A stretch of DNA of 32,080 nt from Obelidium mucronatum (GCA_025765595.1 JAIVFH010000291.1:1-32080); one strand, 5' to 3'. Shown: positions 17,673 to 29,032, numbered from the stretch's first letter. The notes: generated by a model not told the origin, from the letters alone. Program-made: numbers and translations.

Positions 17673-18068
17673 ATGGCATCCTTAGACGATCCTGTTTTAC
17701 AGCTATGTGATGTAGTGGAGGCCTTGGATAAACTCCCGGCAAAAGTCACTGGGGGGGCTGTTGATCTTATTTGCCTTCTTGACAGCGAAGGTGAAGAGGA
17801 TTGGACAGTTGGAGATGAGGTGGACTTGGTGGAACATCCTGCCCCAAAGTTTATTGCGTACTTACAGCACGGAGTGGCAGGGATCCCATCAACTAATTCC
17901 TCAGCTCCTACCATGAAAGTTGCAACGCCAACTCCAGCATCCGAATCTTCTACGCCCCAAGTCCACTCTGCCAAAACAGCTACGCCACCACCAAAGAAAC
18001 CCGTGCATCAAGCACCAACCAAAGATACCATTGGTCTATATCTTCGTCAAGTGGAAGTTCCAGCATAG
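17673..18068 (+). CDS. Hypothetical 131-aa plus-strand frame, copy 1
   Basis: The open frame starts MASLDDPVLQLCDVVEALD, has an acidic patch (DSEGEEDWTVGDEVDLVEH), then a Ser/Thr/Pro-rich region (ATPTPASESSTPQ, TPPPKKP) and a short end GLYLRQVEVPA. The composition looks like real coding sequence, but it lies antisense to the unresolved middle of the minus-strand gene, and its first codons overlap the exon read as KDENPGERSLWPD on the other strand. Only one of the two can be correct in the overlap, or they are exons of antisense genes. It has no recognised domain. An exact second copy is at 26716-27111. Confidence 0.35.
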   Translation: MASLDDPVLQLCDVVEALDKLPAKVTGGAVDLICLLDSEGEEDWTVGDEVDLVEHPAPKFIAYLQHGVAGIPSTNSSAPTMKVATPTPASESSTPQVHSAKTATPPPKKPVHQAPTKDTIGLYLRQVEVPA

Positions 18069-18617
18069 CAGACATTGACTTTGACTGCTTTCTTAGACTC
18101 CAATATCAAAACCGAAACTCGCATAACAGTTGTAGAAGCTGCTGCTGGTGTAACTGTTGCACGAAGTACAGTATCCTTCACTGCGTCAACTGTAGCTGGT
18201 GGGGCGTCACACGGCTTTGACCTTTCCGCTGGAGGACCCATTAGTGGGCCAAACTGTTCTGCCAAATTCATTGCTGATGCTTCCCCTGGTGCATTCGATA
18301 ATTCCACTGGTGTACTCTCCAAGGCCAAATCCATTTTGTCAATCTCCATAACCATTTCGTCGATTTCAGGCTCCATTTTGGCAATAGTGTTCGGATCATC
18401 GGCAGGAGCAGTTGGGGCTGTTTGAAGCTGCGTGGTCTTGGTAACCAAGTTGGTTTCGGCATTTCCAGTGGTTTCCATGGCATTGACTCCAGTATTTTGT
18501 GGAATTCCGTCAGGATCCGTGACTTTGAGTTGGGTATCAACAGAGATAAGAGATATAGATTCTGCCGCATCCGGCAGTGCATCCATCTTTTTATTCATTT
18601 CAGGCTCCATTTTGGCA

Positions 18618-19270
18618 TTGCAGGTTGCTTGTCAACCTGTCATGTTAAGGGGGAGTTTGAGGGGGTTGAAGGCCAATTCCTTGTAGTTCTATTTATAGAA
18701 AAGATGTTCCTACCTTGTTAAAATGGTTTGAGGGTTAAGAAGGGGGTTTTTAATAGTTCTATTTTTAGAAAATGGACACGTTCAAGCTGTTGCTTCCCTG
18801 GTAATTAAAGGAAAATTGACTTGGAAACCAAAGTAACTCCAGACAACACAACTGTCTCAAGAAGGGTTTTTTGATCTGAGTAATCATATTTTACTGATTT
18901 AATTTTCCGGCTGCTGCCATGTCATGCTTGTCCACCTGAAAACCAGAATAAGCGTTTGTCTAATTGATTTCATCAACTAACACAAATAATGGAAGCTCTA
19001 AAAGAAGGCAAAATAAGAATGAGTCAAAGCCAGATTAATGCCTAGTAAGCAGTACAGATTGCAGGCAGACTCATGATGAGAATCAGTCTCCTTTTGGCTT
19101 GTTTGACATCTTCTGGTTAAATTTGGAAACAAAGACGACAGTCTCTTTTAATTTTCTGGCAATCAAAAAAGAAATTTTGTGCTTACAAGTTTTGTAATCC
19201 CATTAAGTCCTAATTTCTCTGGAGTTGCAACCTGCACTGCGAAGAAGCAAAGTGACTGAGCGTATGTCTC
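18618..19270 (-). mobile_element. Helitron-like element (653 bp) in the minus-strand gene
   Basis: It has the same termini as 15465-16112 in reverse: TTGCAGGTTGCTTGTC with the hairpin at 18618, and GTATGTCTC at 19270. Deleting it joins the gene as DPQSN-Y-AKMEPE, in frame, at an A/T junction with no target duplication. It lacks the MITE found in the copia copies; its sequence near 18990 (ACAAATAATGG) is the MITE's empty site. Confidence 0.65.
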
Positions 19271-19988
19271 TAGTTAGATTGCGGATCATGGGTGGGAGGA
19301 GGTGGGGCTGTTTGAACCTGCATTGGAGTTGTGGTCTTCGTAACCAAGTTGGTTTCAACAGTTCCAGTACTTTTCATGTCGTTGAATACGATAGTTTGTG
19401 GAATTCGGACATGATCAGTGAGTTTGGGTTGGGTATCAACAGAGATGGGAGACATAGTTTCTGCCGCATTTGGCAATGCAACCATTGTTCCTGATACTAG
19501 CGGCGCCGCGAGTCCTGGCAATGCTGCCGCAGCTTGGCTCAGAGCAGCAGTGAAGCTGATTTCCAGGGTAGACATCTTTGCTGCTTTTGTAGTTCTTGAC
19601 CGAGTGGTCCTTGTTGACACAGCGCCATCATCTACACCAGCGGTTAGCTGCTACTGTTTACCAAGATATAAAGTGTAACTCACCATTGCCTTCTTTGGGT
19701 GGCGTTGCTTCAGGAGGCGTTCCCACTTTGCCCTTTTTTTAGGGGCTGCTTTCGTCTTGGCAGAAGTGGTCAGATACACAAAAATAGCAACAGTGTGAAA
19801 CAAATAAATACCGTCAATGTAAGCAACCAGCACTGACTTTCAAAATTGAATATCCTCATTCATTTCAACCATTGCTCCGTTCCTGACTTCCTCAATTGTT
19901 GCGACAGCTTTTGCACCAAGCAAAAACTTCTCTTCAACAGCACGCAACTGTTCCTTGATAAGTTTTGAACCCCATAATCATCAGCAAC

Positions 19989-20577
19989 GTGTTGATTTGC
20001 GGCGAGCTAATGTAAGCTTTATGTGGTTAATTGTTTGTCAGGAGACAAGTTGTTGTCTTTTTCCCTGCCACAGACTCCGCTTTTATAGCGTTTTACTGTT
20101 GCTTTAGTCTTTTACATGGTCCCATTGAGACCTGTTGAGGTTGAAAACCTCGTATCCCATTTGCCCATTGAGGCAGTGCATCAACTTGACATGGCAATTT
20201 CCAATTGGGGGAATTTATTGAAGGGGAAATTTATCGCCGTCTGACGGCGTTAATACTCAATAATAAAGGTTACATTTACAAAATGTCTTCATCTTTCTAC
20301 ATGTGAGCAGCTGATAAAACCACATGCCACCAAGGTCCAAAAGCATAACCCATCTCTGGTTAAGGCGTCCCTTAATCTCGGCAGCGCACGGCCGATGTAT
20401 TATGGTGTTTTGGTTTGGAAAGCATGCAGGAAAGATGGACTTCCCAGTTTCGAATCACGGAAACTCCTTTTATTCTAACAATAAAGATTCGGGTTGAATT
20501 ATTCAATCCGTACAACTTATATTTTATTTCTAAAGTAGTGCAAGTGATATTGTATCTTTTATGCGTAATACTCAACA
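19989..20577 (-). repeat. Copia 3' LTR, long (589-bp) variant, inverted
   Basis: Read on the minus strand it starts TGTTGAGTATTA after the polypurine tract and ends AAATCAACA, the same termini as 6666-7088. It is longer because of a central segment that includes a tRNA-like stretch and a second copy of TTGAGTATTA(A)CG at about 20250. Its flank at 19988 is the unrecognised minus-strand gene. Confidence 0.8.
20345..20465 (+). other. tRNA-like segment within the inverted LTR
   Basis: TGGTTAAGGCGTCCC resembles the D-arm/A-box region of a class II tRNA and AGTTTCGAATCAC a degenerate B box; a T-run (CTCCTTTTATT) follows. Stem pairing is poor, so it is not a functional tRNA. It is bounded by repeats of TTGAGTATTA, which suggests an inserted SINE-like element. 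Confidence 0.3.
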
Positions 20578-20590
20578 TTCCCCCGCAATA

Positions 20591-21187
20591 TTACTTGGCT
20601 GCGTTTTGGGGTGTGGTGGAAGATTTGACTTCTTGCAACATAGCCAAATTTTGATGTTCAGTAGGCCCAGCTGCTTTCGTTAAGAAATCAGCCCACATTT
20701 GCTCGGTCGGAGTGTCCTCTAGGACCACTGTGCCGTTGTTAATGTGGTAGTTTAAGTTCTTATCTTTCAGGTCCATATGTTTAATACGTTGATGTTGACC
20801 TTCCTCATTAGCGATCAGAATACTTGACGTGTTATCTTGTTTAATAACAATATGATCTTGACCAGAAATACCCAAAGATTTCATAAGCTGCAATAGCCAG
20901 ATAATCTCGCATATGGCTTCAGAGAGCGCAATGAGTTCTGCTTCAGTGGATGACAAAGCAACAGTAGTCTGCTTCCTTGACTGCCACATGATTGCAGCGC
21001 CAGCGAAGTGAATAACAATGCCTGTTCTAGAAGCGCGTCCTTTAGCTTCAGCGAAGCTTGCATCTGCGTAGCAGATTGGCCGTAGTGTAGGATCATTTAG
21101 GAAATACTTTCCCCCGTCAACGCGTAAGATTTCATTACCTGGTTTCTGGTAACAAATTCCCAAATCGCGCGTACCGTTGAGATATTA
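20591..21187 (-). pseudogene. Ty1/copia RNase H fragment, inverted copy 1
   Basis: It is almost identical to 6062-6652, with the same start point after a Helitron-like insertion and the same stop. It holds YADASFAE, ALSSTEAEL, KQDNTSSILI and WADFLTKA, with HMDLKDK in place of HMDVKDK. The polypurine tract is at 20578-20590. It is cut upstream by the Helitron-like element at 21188 and by the tandem junction at 22333, so nothing upstream of RNase H remains. Confidence 0.9.
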
Positions 21188-22333
21188 TTGCAGGTTGCTT
21201 GTCAACCTGTCATGTTAAGGGGAGTTTGAGGGGGTTGGAGGCCAATTCCTTGTAGTTCTATTTATAGAAAAGATGTTCCTACTTTGTTCAAATGGTTTGA
21301 GGGTTAAGAAGGGGGTTTTTAATAGTTCTATTTTTAGAAAATGGACTTGTTCAAGCTGTTGGTTCCCTGGCAATTAAAGGAAAATTGACTTGGAAGCAAA
21401 GTAACTCCAGACAACACAACTGTCTCAAGAAGGTTTTTTGACCTGAGTAATCATGTTCTACTTATTTAATTTTCTAGCTGCTGTCATGTCATGCTTGTCC
21501 ACCTGAAAACCAGAATAAGCTTTCCTCTAATTGATTTCATCAACTAACACAATGGAGGACGGCCAAAAATGGTTCAATTTGATGGTTTAAGAAAAAATAA
21601 CCACATGGTCAACCTTTCCCCTAAACTGCAAATTTCTAAAAGTTGACCACAATGTGTCATCCAAAAACACAGGTCATTTTCTGTGGTTAATCACCAAACA
21701 GGAACTATGACCGGCCGCAAAAATTCAATAGTATTAGGTTTATTGCTCGTTTATACACAGCCACGTCAGATACAACAAGCCTTTGCTCCGAATTCTCCAT
21801 GCCCCCATGCCGAAGTCACCTGAATTGAATTCTCGACTGTCGAACAATTCACAAACTCTATCCTGTCCATGGGCACCAGCAGGTTTGACAGAACTTATGT
21901 GGACATGTGGTTAGAAATATTTAATAAACTATCCTGCCAAGTTTTTCTTGTTCTCTCCAGTTCTTCCCTCTACTGGTTGTCAGGCTTCCTGTGGTCCTTC
22001 TTTGGTGTCTTCTTCATTGTTGCTGCCTTTCAACAGCATGATTTATTTTTCTAAGTCTTAAAACCGCGATCAAAATTAACTTCGGTGGTTAATTTGCTGA
22101 GATGAAAAAACGGTCTCAGCAAATTTAACCCTGAAGTTAACTCTGGTTAACTTTTGCTAAACCAGGTGGTTATCTTTTTTCTAAACCATCAATTTAAACC
22201 ATTTTTGGCCGTCCTCCAATGGAAGCTCTAAAGAAGGCAAAATAAGAAGTTACTCAAGGCCAGATTAATGCCTAGTAAGCAGTGCAGATTGCAGGCAGAC
22301 TCATCATGGGAATCTGTCTGCTTTTGGCAATTT
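21188..22333 (-). mobile_element. Helitron-like element, truncated at the tandem junction
   Basis: It is the inverted equivalent of 4783-6055, beginning with the hairpin end TTGCAGGTTGCTTGTC and carrying the same nested MITE. It stops at GGCAATTT (22333), which corresponds to about 4911 in the plus-strand copy, where AGTAAAACGC of the next tandem unit begins. About 130 bp of its other end is missing. Confidence 0.7.
21554..22217. mobile_element. MITE, inverted copy 1
   Basis: It is a 664-bp copy of 5026-5689 with ends GGAGGACGG...CCGTCCTCC and the flanking duplication AAT (21551-21553, 22218-22220). Confidence 0.8.
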
Positions 22334-22421
22334 AGTAAAACGCTATAAAAGAAGACAACAACTTGCCTCCTGACAAACAATTAACCACATAAAGCTTATA
22401 TTAGCTCGCCGCAAATCAACA

Positions 22422-22719
22422 AGCGCTAATGTTTGTAGAGCTCAGAAAAGCAGGTTTGCAGTCTTGCACACATCTCAGTGTCTTCTGAGGGGCATTATGG
22501 AGTTCTCAGCAACACAAGTTGGTGTGCAGCACCAAGGCTAGAAGAGCAAGGGCCCTCAATTTTTTACACAGTATAGCTAGAGTCTGTGGACAGCTTTGGC
22601 CAAGGTTTCAGTGCTTACAAAGGAACACTTTTTCTGATAGGGTTGCATGATAAATCTGGCATACCAACAACACTCTGGAGGAAAAGGTGCAGCACCAGCT
22701 CAAACAAAGAGCAACTTGA
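22422..22719 (+). repeat. Single 297-bp satellite unit, copy 2
   Basis: It is equivalent to 7089-7386; the only difference noticed is AAACAAAGAG in place of AAGCAAAGAG near its end. Confidence 0.85.
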
Positions 22720-23275
22720 TTTATTGCTCTCCATAGATTAGGAGAACTTGTAGATTCTAACGATCCTGCTGAAGCCCATTACAATCGCAGCCATCGTATT
22801 CTCCTTTCTTCTATCTACTACAATGACCCCAACCATCCTTCTTTCCTTAGCTATCATTTTCCTTACCATAAGGGTGATCCCAACTCAGCTGGTTGCCCGG
22901 GCTATATCTCTGATAAACCAGACTGGAAAGATTGCAATCCTCTTCCTATTATAATGGCTTATTTAACTTCACGTATTTGTCTCCCAACTTCCCCCCCCCC
23001 CCCCCCCCCCACCCCCCCCCCCCCCCCCCCCCCCCCCCCCACTCTTCATGACATCTGCTTGCAATGTCCCCACACGCAAATGGTTTATGCAACGCCTGCA
23101 AGCCTACCTCCACTCCAACATTGGTAGCAAATCTCTACGCCGTGGTGGTGCTACTGACCTCGCATTACACGGTACACCAGCAAAAACAATTCAATTTATG
23201 GGGCGATGGCAAACCGCTGCCTGGAAAGCCTATGTTCAAATATGGCTTCCGCTACGCAACGCACTCTGTCAATAA
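22720..23275 (+). pseudogene. Tyrosine recombinase fragment, copy 2
   Basis: It is equivalent to 7387-7917, with the same LHRLGEL, SLRRGGATDLAL, MGRW and AYVQ motifs. The homopolymer here is 50 bases (20 C, A, 29 C) instead of 25, which puts the two halves of the frame out of phase. One substitution changes Arg to His in DLALRGTP. It is a non-functional remnant. Confidence 0.7.
22991..23040 (+). repeat. Poly-C tract (20 C, A, 29 C)
   Basis: It is twice the length of the copy-1 tract. The length change of 25 is not a multiple of three. Confidence 0.95.
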
Positions 23276-24066
23276 CTTCAAATTCCAAATCAACTCCAAT
23301 CAAATACCAATTCCAACCAAATTCAACAATACTACAATTCCCTAGGCGGTAGGGCGCGTAACAACCAACCTAGCGAATCAATCGCTCAAACGCGTTCAAC
23401 AAACCCGTCTAGTTTTCTTTATTGTTGATTATCCAATAAATTATATCTAATAATGAATGAGGGTAAAAGTTGACCATTTGTGGTGGAAACAATGTTTGTA
23501 GAGCTCAGAAAAGCAGGTTTGCAGTCTTGCACACATCTCAGCGTCTGCTGAGGGCAGTTCGGCCCACTAATGGGACCCCACTAATATTAGTGGGTGATCA
23601 TTTCCATTCATTAACCATTTGTGGACAATACCATTTGCAGGCAGGCCACAAATGGCACCCCCAAATGACCCACTAATGACTTGCTACAGAGTACAATGTA
23701 AAGTAACTTTCAATAAAGAGTCAATGACTTTTTGTTTTATTTACATTTTATTTCATTTTACATCTTTCTGCCATGAAGCTATCTGGGATCACAACAAGTA
23801 CAACCAACACCCTCAAGGTGTACCACTGCATGAACTCAATAGCCAGATATCAAAACAAAATATCAAAAGCATGTTCATTTAGAGAGCAACCATACAATGT
23901 CTCCAATGAATTGAAGAACAGCCCACTCTTGAAGCACATTTTTGAACAAATCGGTGAAGCTACAGGATTGAGCAATGAAGAGATCGCAAGTTTATTGATA
24001 TCCATGTTGCAAGAATAGGGCCCGAATCGGACCCCGAATCGCGCGTGCCGCTCGGACCCCAGGCTG
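23276..24066. other. Copy 2 of the gene-poor block and KDZ-type right end
   Basis: It repeats 7918-8708: the partial 297-bp unit (23491-23556), the 18-bp palindrome (23577-23594), the small frame ending at 24018, and the KDZ-type terminus 24019-24066 with tip GACCCCAGGCTG. No additional gene is seen. Confidence 0.6.
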
Positions 24067-26255
24067 TCATGTATCAGACAAATACTGATGACTGTCCCTT
24101 TTGTTGAAAAATGGATTGTCCGTATGAAGACAACCATGGCGTAAGCAGTTTGTTCTTCCTTAATTGTTGAATTTTGCTAATGTTCATTTAATTTATATTC
24201 TAGATCCACCGCATGGAAGATACAAACAGCTTATTTTTCTCTCTTTGTCCCAAGACAGTTTTTGTCACCACATCCAAGAAAGAATCCGATTTTCAAAAGG
24301 GCATATATTTTATATATTCTCCTTGTCCATAATTGGAATCGCCGATCATTTGCCATTGTAGTCCCACAAATCTCGGAACGGCTGGATCCTATTGCTCAGT
24401 TACGATCTCTGATGGTTGAATATGCTGATTTCAAGCAACATGCTGTGGAATACTGGATGCACACCTGTGGAAAGTGCCATATTCAGACACCCAATGAAAC
24501 TATACTAGAGACATACGCTCAGTCGCTTTGCTTCTTCGCAGTGCAGGTTGCAAATCCAGAGAAATTAGGTCTTTAAATTAATGAGGGGTTTTATTTTGAT
24601 GTAAATATAAAGTCGATGTCTTCTTTGGAAACAAAGAAACTCATATATTCATAACCTTGTGCTGCATCTGTTATCTAAAATCTTGATTAATGAACAGAAG
24701 GTGTGGAAGGAGCCAGATAGCAAAGCCAACAGCACTACTGACAGATTGTCCTCATGACTGCAATGGGTGCTGCTTACATAGCATTAATCCTCTATTTAAT
24801 TTGTGTCTTTCATAATTGGGAGTTAGGTGCACAAGCATGACAGGAAAGCCAGAAAATTAAATCCTTTAAACATGCTCACTCCTGTCAAAAAAACCCTTCT
24901 TCAAGACAGTTGAATATTTATGTGTTGTCTGACATGTGAATATTGTTTCTAACTCAGTTTCCTGTTGATTGTCAGGGAAGTAACATCTTGAACCTGTTCA
25001 TTTTCTAAAAATAGAACTATTAAGAAACCCCTTGTTAAGCCTCAAACCATTTGAACAAAGTAGGACCGCTTTTTCTATAAATAGAACTACAAGGAATTGA
25101 CCTCCAACCCCCTCAAACTCCCCCTTAACATGACAGGTTGACAAGCAACCTGCAATCAGGTTGCATTGGGGATGGAAAAGTTATGGGTAAGAAATGTTTT
25201 CTTTGTAGGGTCCCCGCTCAAGCAGTCACTCAAAATTCTCGTATTTGTAGGTTGGCAAGTGTGCCGACTTCCAAAATGCAAAGGAGCAGTTCTTAATAGC
25301 AAAGTTGGTCTATGTAAAGAGCATTTGTATCTGGAGAAGCTCTGTATGGTCAAAGATTGCAGTTCTGAGAGAAGCAGCTCAAGCATGAATGACGGGTCCC
25401 ACCTTGCTTGCACAAATGCCGATCACCTTCAGATTCTAAGAGATGAACATGCTCGAGTCTATGAAGCTATTACCTCCAAAAAGGCGCGTCAAACAGAATC
25501 CCGAAAGAAGGACAAAGTTTCGACAAGTCACGTTACAAAAGAGGATGCCAAAGTTTCCTCTACACTGAAGTATTCTATCTCAAGAAGGTGTGTGTTTTGT
25601 TCTTCTGCTTAATGGACTGATGAAATATTATGGTCAGATTTCTTCCTTGTGTCTTTGTCCTTGTATGGAGTTGTGGAGTTGTTGTCAACCTCAGTGAAAT
25701 GCATTCCAATGAGGCATTTGATGGTGATCAAGGTGTTGCTGCCCTCTTGGTAAAAACATTTGAGCAGCTTGGATCATACCCGACCTTCTTTTTTTTCGAC
25801 AGTAGTTGTCGCCTGTACCAATGGCTACTCAGCGCCAAGCGAGGTGTGAATGAGTCGTATGAAAGGCTGCGACAGCTTGTGTGCTTTGTGGTGGATCGGT
25901 TCCATTTCAAAGAACATCGAAACACCTTTTGCAAGAAAGAATGCAACCCGTTTTTGTTCCCGGACCTTACAAATCCCAATGGGACACCAAGATTCAACTC
26001 GTCAATTGCCAAATCAACAAATTCCTGGCTCACTGCTGTTTCACACATTGTGAGAAATGTGGATGAAGTTCAAGCTTGTTTATTTTGTACAGTTTGGTGG
26101 ATATGAGAAATAAGCTGCTGGAAGTTGGGGCCATTGGTAAGGATGGATTGCGTACAAACAACCACGAAGAAACATCTCAAATTGCAAGTCAAATTGATGA
26201 TTTGATGCACTTTATGGAAGCGATGGAATTGAGAGATGGAAGTGACGAAGAATAA
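24067..26255 (+). pseudogene. Decayed KDZ-like transposase gene, copy 2
   Basis: It is the same gene as 8709-17212 but without the 6.3-kb transposon, so the exon around HTCGKC runs uninterrupted through the empty target site TGGAAAGT (24468-24475). It keeps the Helitron-like insertion (24508-25155), the introns equivalent to those of copy 1, Lys in place of the catalytic Glu (AAA, 26011-26013) and the frameshift stop at 26104-26106. These defects therefore predate the tandem duplication. The reading frame would originally have ended at 26253-26255. Confidence 0.8.
24508..25155 (+). mobile_element. Helitron-like element, copy 2 of 15465-16112
   Basis: It is an identical-looking copy at offset 9,043, with the same hairpin end and A/T junction. 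It is a duplicate made by the tandem amplification, not an independent insertion. Confidence 0.65.
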
Positions 26256-26715
26256 TGAATGGGAGATCAACGGGAGATCAACGTCAAAGATAGGAATAAA
26301 ATGTTTTATTTTTTATGATATTCTTACAGCTTCCATTCATGTCTCTTAATCCAAGCATCCAAATTGTGGAATTTTCCCCACAACGACCAAAGTTTAGTAT
26401 TTCCACCTTTAACATTGACTTCAAGATTGTGAACCACATTGATCTTATCTAGTAGCTGTGTGAGTTCAGCCGAAATGACTTTGATGTTGAATGCGTCACC
26501 CTTCCGTGACGAGTCTTTCAAGGAAACATGGTTCAGTCTGGCAATTTCGCTCAATCTCACAGAAGTATCAAAGACAGCAGCTTTGTAGCGGTACATATCC
26601 CCTGCTAAGGAAAGACACATGTTAAAGCGGAATTCTAATATCACAATCATTCAACAACTCACAGTCTGGCCACAATGATCTTTCACCAGGGTTTTCATCC
26701 TTTACAGCTTTAGCA

Positions 26716-27111
26716 ATGGCATCCTTAGACGATCCTGTTTTACAGCTATGTGATGTAGTGGAGGCCTTGGATAAACTCCCGGCAAAAGTCACTGGGGGGG
26801 CTGTTGATCTTATTTGCCTTCTTGACAGCGAAGGTGAAGAGGATTGGACAGTTGGAGATGAGGTGGACTTGGTGGAACATCCTGCCCCAAAGTTTATTGC
26901 GTACTTACAGCACGGAGTGGCAGGGATCCCATCAACTAATTCCTCAGCTCCTACCATGAAAGTTGCAACGCCAACTCCAGCATCCGAATCTTCTACGCCC
27001 CAAGTCCACTCTGCCAAAACAGCTACGCCACCACCAAAGAAACCCGTGCATCAAGCACCAACCAAAGATACCATTGGTCTATATCTTCGTCAAGTGGAAG
27101 TTCCAGCATAG
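26716..27111 (+). CDS. Hypothetical 131-aa plus-strand frame, copy 2
   Basis: It is identical to 17673-18068. The same caution applies: its composition looks coding, but it is antisense to the unresolved part of the minus-strand gene. Confidence 0.35.
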   Translation: MASLDDPVLQLCDVVEALDKLPAKVTGGAVDLICLLDSEGEEDWTVGDEVDLVEHPAPKFIAYLQHGVAGIPSTNSSAPTMKVATPTPASESSTPQVHSAKTATPPPKKPVHQAPTKDTIGLYLRQVEVPA

Positions 27112-27660
27112 CAGACATTGACTTTGACTGCTTTCTTAGACTCCAATATCAAAACCGAAACTCGCATAACAGTTGTAGAAGCTGCTGCTGGTGTAACTGT
27201 TGCACGAAGTACAGTATCCTTCACTGCGTCAACTGTAGCTGGTGGGGCGTCACACGGCTTTGACCTTTCCGCTGGAGGACCCATTAGTGGGCCAAACTGT
27301 TCTGCCAAATTCATTGCTGATGCTTCCCCTGGTGCATTCGATAATTCCACTGGTGTACTCTCCAAGGCCAAATCCATTTTGTCAATCTCCATAACCATTT
27401 CGTCGATTTCAGGCTCCATTTTGGCAATAGTGTTCGGATCATCGGCAGGAGCAGTTGGGGCTGTTTGAAGCTGCGTGGTCTTGGTAACCAAGTTGGTTTC
27501 GGCATTTCCAGTGGTTTCCATGGCATTGACTCCAGTATTTTGTGGAATTCCGTCAGGATCCGTGACTTTGAGTTGGGTATCAACAGAGATAAGAGATATA
27601 GATTCTGCCGCATCCGGCAGTGCATCCATCTTTTTATTCATTTCAGGCTCCATTTTGGCA

Positions 27661-28313
27661 TTGCAGGTTGCTTGTCAACCTGTCATGTTAAGGGGGAGTT
27701 TGAGGGGGTTGAAGGCCAATTCCTTGTAGTTCTATTTATAGAAAAGATGTTCCTACCTTGTTAAAATGGTTTGAGGGTTAAGAAGGGGGTTTTTAATAGT
27801 TCTATTTTTAGAAAATGGACACGTTCAAGCTGTTGCTTCCCTGGTAATTAAAGGAAAATTGACTTGGAAACCAAAGTAACTCCAGACAACACAACTGTCT
27901 CAAGAAGGGTTTTTTGATCTGAGTAATCATATTTTACTGATTTAATTTTCCGGCTGCTGCCATGTCATGCTTGTCCACCTGAAAACCAGAATAAGCGTTT
28001 GTCTAATTGATTTCATCAACTAACACAAATAATGGAAGCTCTAAAAGAAGGCAAAATAAGAATGAGTCAAAGCCAGATTAATGCCTAGTAAGCAGTACAG
28101 ATTGCAGGCAGACTCATGATGAGAATCAGTCTCCTTTTGGCTTGTTTGACATCTTCTGGTTAAATTTGGAAACAAAGACGACAGTCTCTTTTAATTTTCT
28201 GGCAATCAAAAAAGAAATTTTGTGCTTACAAGTTTTGTAATCCCATTAAGTCCTAATTTCTCTGGAGTTGCAACCTGCACTGCGAAGAAGCAAAGTGACT
28301 GAGCGTATGTCTC
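27661..28313 (-). mobile_element. Helitron-like element, copy 2 of 18618-19270
   Basis: It has the same hairpin start (TTGCAGGTTGC) and the same end at GTATGTCTC; a tandem-duplication copy. Confidence 0.65.
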
Positions 28314-29032
28314 TAGTTAGATTGCGGATCATGGGTGGGAGGAGGTGGGGCTGTTTGAACCTGCATTGGAGTTGTGGTCTTCGTAACCAAGTTGGTTTCA
28401 ACAGTTCCAGTACTTTTCATGTCGTTGAATACGATAGTTTGTGGAATTCGGACATGATCAGTGAGTTTGGGTTGGGTATCAACAGAGATGGGAGACATAG
28501 TTTCTGCCGCATTTGGCAATGCAACCATTGTTCCTGATACTAGCGGCGCCGCGAGTCCTGGCAATGCTGCCGCAGCTTGGCTCAGAGCAGCAGTGAAGCT
28601 GATTTCCAGGGTAGACATCTTTGCTGCTTTTGTAGTTCTTGACCGAGTGGTCCTTGTTGACACAGCGCCATCATCTACACCAGCGGTTAGCTGCTACTGT
28701 TTACCAAGATATAAAGTGTAACTCACCATTGCCTTCTTTGGGTGGCGTTGCTTCAGGAGGCGTTCCCACTTTGCCCTTTTTTTAGGGGCTGCTTTCGTCT
28801 TGGCAGAAGTGGTCAGATACACAAAAATAGCAACAGTGTGAAACAAATAAATACCGTCAATGTAAGCAACCAGCACTGACTTTCAAAATTGAATATCCTC
28901 ATTCATTTCAACCATTGCTCCGTTCCTGACTTCCTCAATTGTTGCGACAGCTTTTGCACCAAGCAAAAACTTCTCTTCAACAGCACACAACTGTTCCTTG
29001 ATAAGTTTTGAACCCCATAATCATCAGCAACG

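Larger units (their letters stand above)
17281..19985 (-). pseudogene. Unrecognised spliced minus-strand gene, copy 1
   Basis: Supported pieces in order of transcription: about 19985-19842 (KLIKEQLRAVEEKF, GAKAVATIEEVRNG), about 19747-19704 (KKRAKWERLLKQRHPKKAM) ending at a GTGAGT donor, an exon from about 19660 starting QLTAGVDDGAV and running to 19271, its continuation 18617-18047 after a Helitron-like insertion, and the last exons up to 17620 and 17561-17281 (GDMYRYKAAVFDTSVRLSEI to IKRHEWKL) joined over a 58-bp intron. The middle is Thr/Ala/Pro/Glu-rich and contains a duplicated block, ISVDTQPKLTD...IPQ and ISVDTQLKVTD...IPQ. The link between 18047 and 17690 is unresolved, and the 5' end abuts an inverted copia LTR. 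I recognise no family. It lies tail to tail with the KDZ-like gene. Confidence 0.5.
7001..22333. repeat. Tandem 9-kb unit, copy 1 (with 6.3-kb insertion)
   Basis: The sequence from AGTAAAACGC (7001) onward recurs at 22334 and 31429 in the same order and orientation. Copy 1 is 15,333 bp; removing the 6,307-bp transposon and its 8-bp target duplication leaves about 9.02 kb, against 9,095 bp for copy 2. Upstream of 7001 is the rest of an LTR, whereas copies 2 and 3 are preceded by Helitron-like sequence (GGCAATTT), so this marks the original left end of the duplicated block. Confidence 0.9.
26324..29028 (-). pseudogene. Unrecognised spliced minus-strand gene, copy 2
   Basis: It is a copy of 17281-19985 with the same exon pieces, the duplicated ISVDTQ block, and the Helitron-like insertion at 27661-28313. 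The terminal exons encode GDMYRYKAAVFDTSVRLSEI and end IKRHEWKL at 26324. No differences in coding potential from copy 1 were noticed; one base differs near the 5' end (GCACACAACTG here, GCACGCAACTG in copy 1). Function is unknown. Confidence 0.5.
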
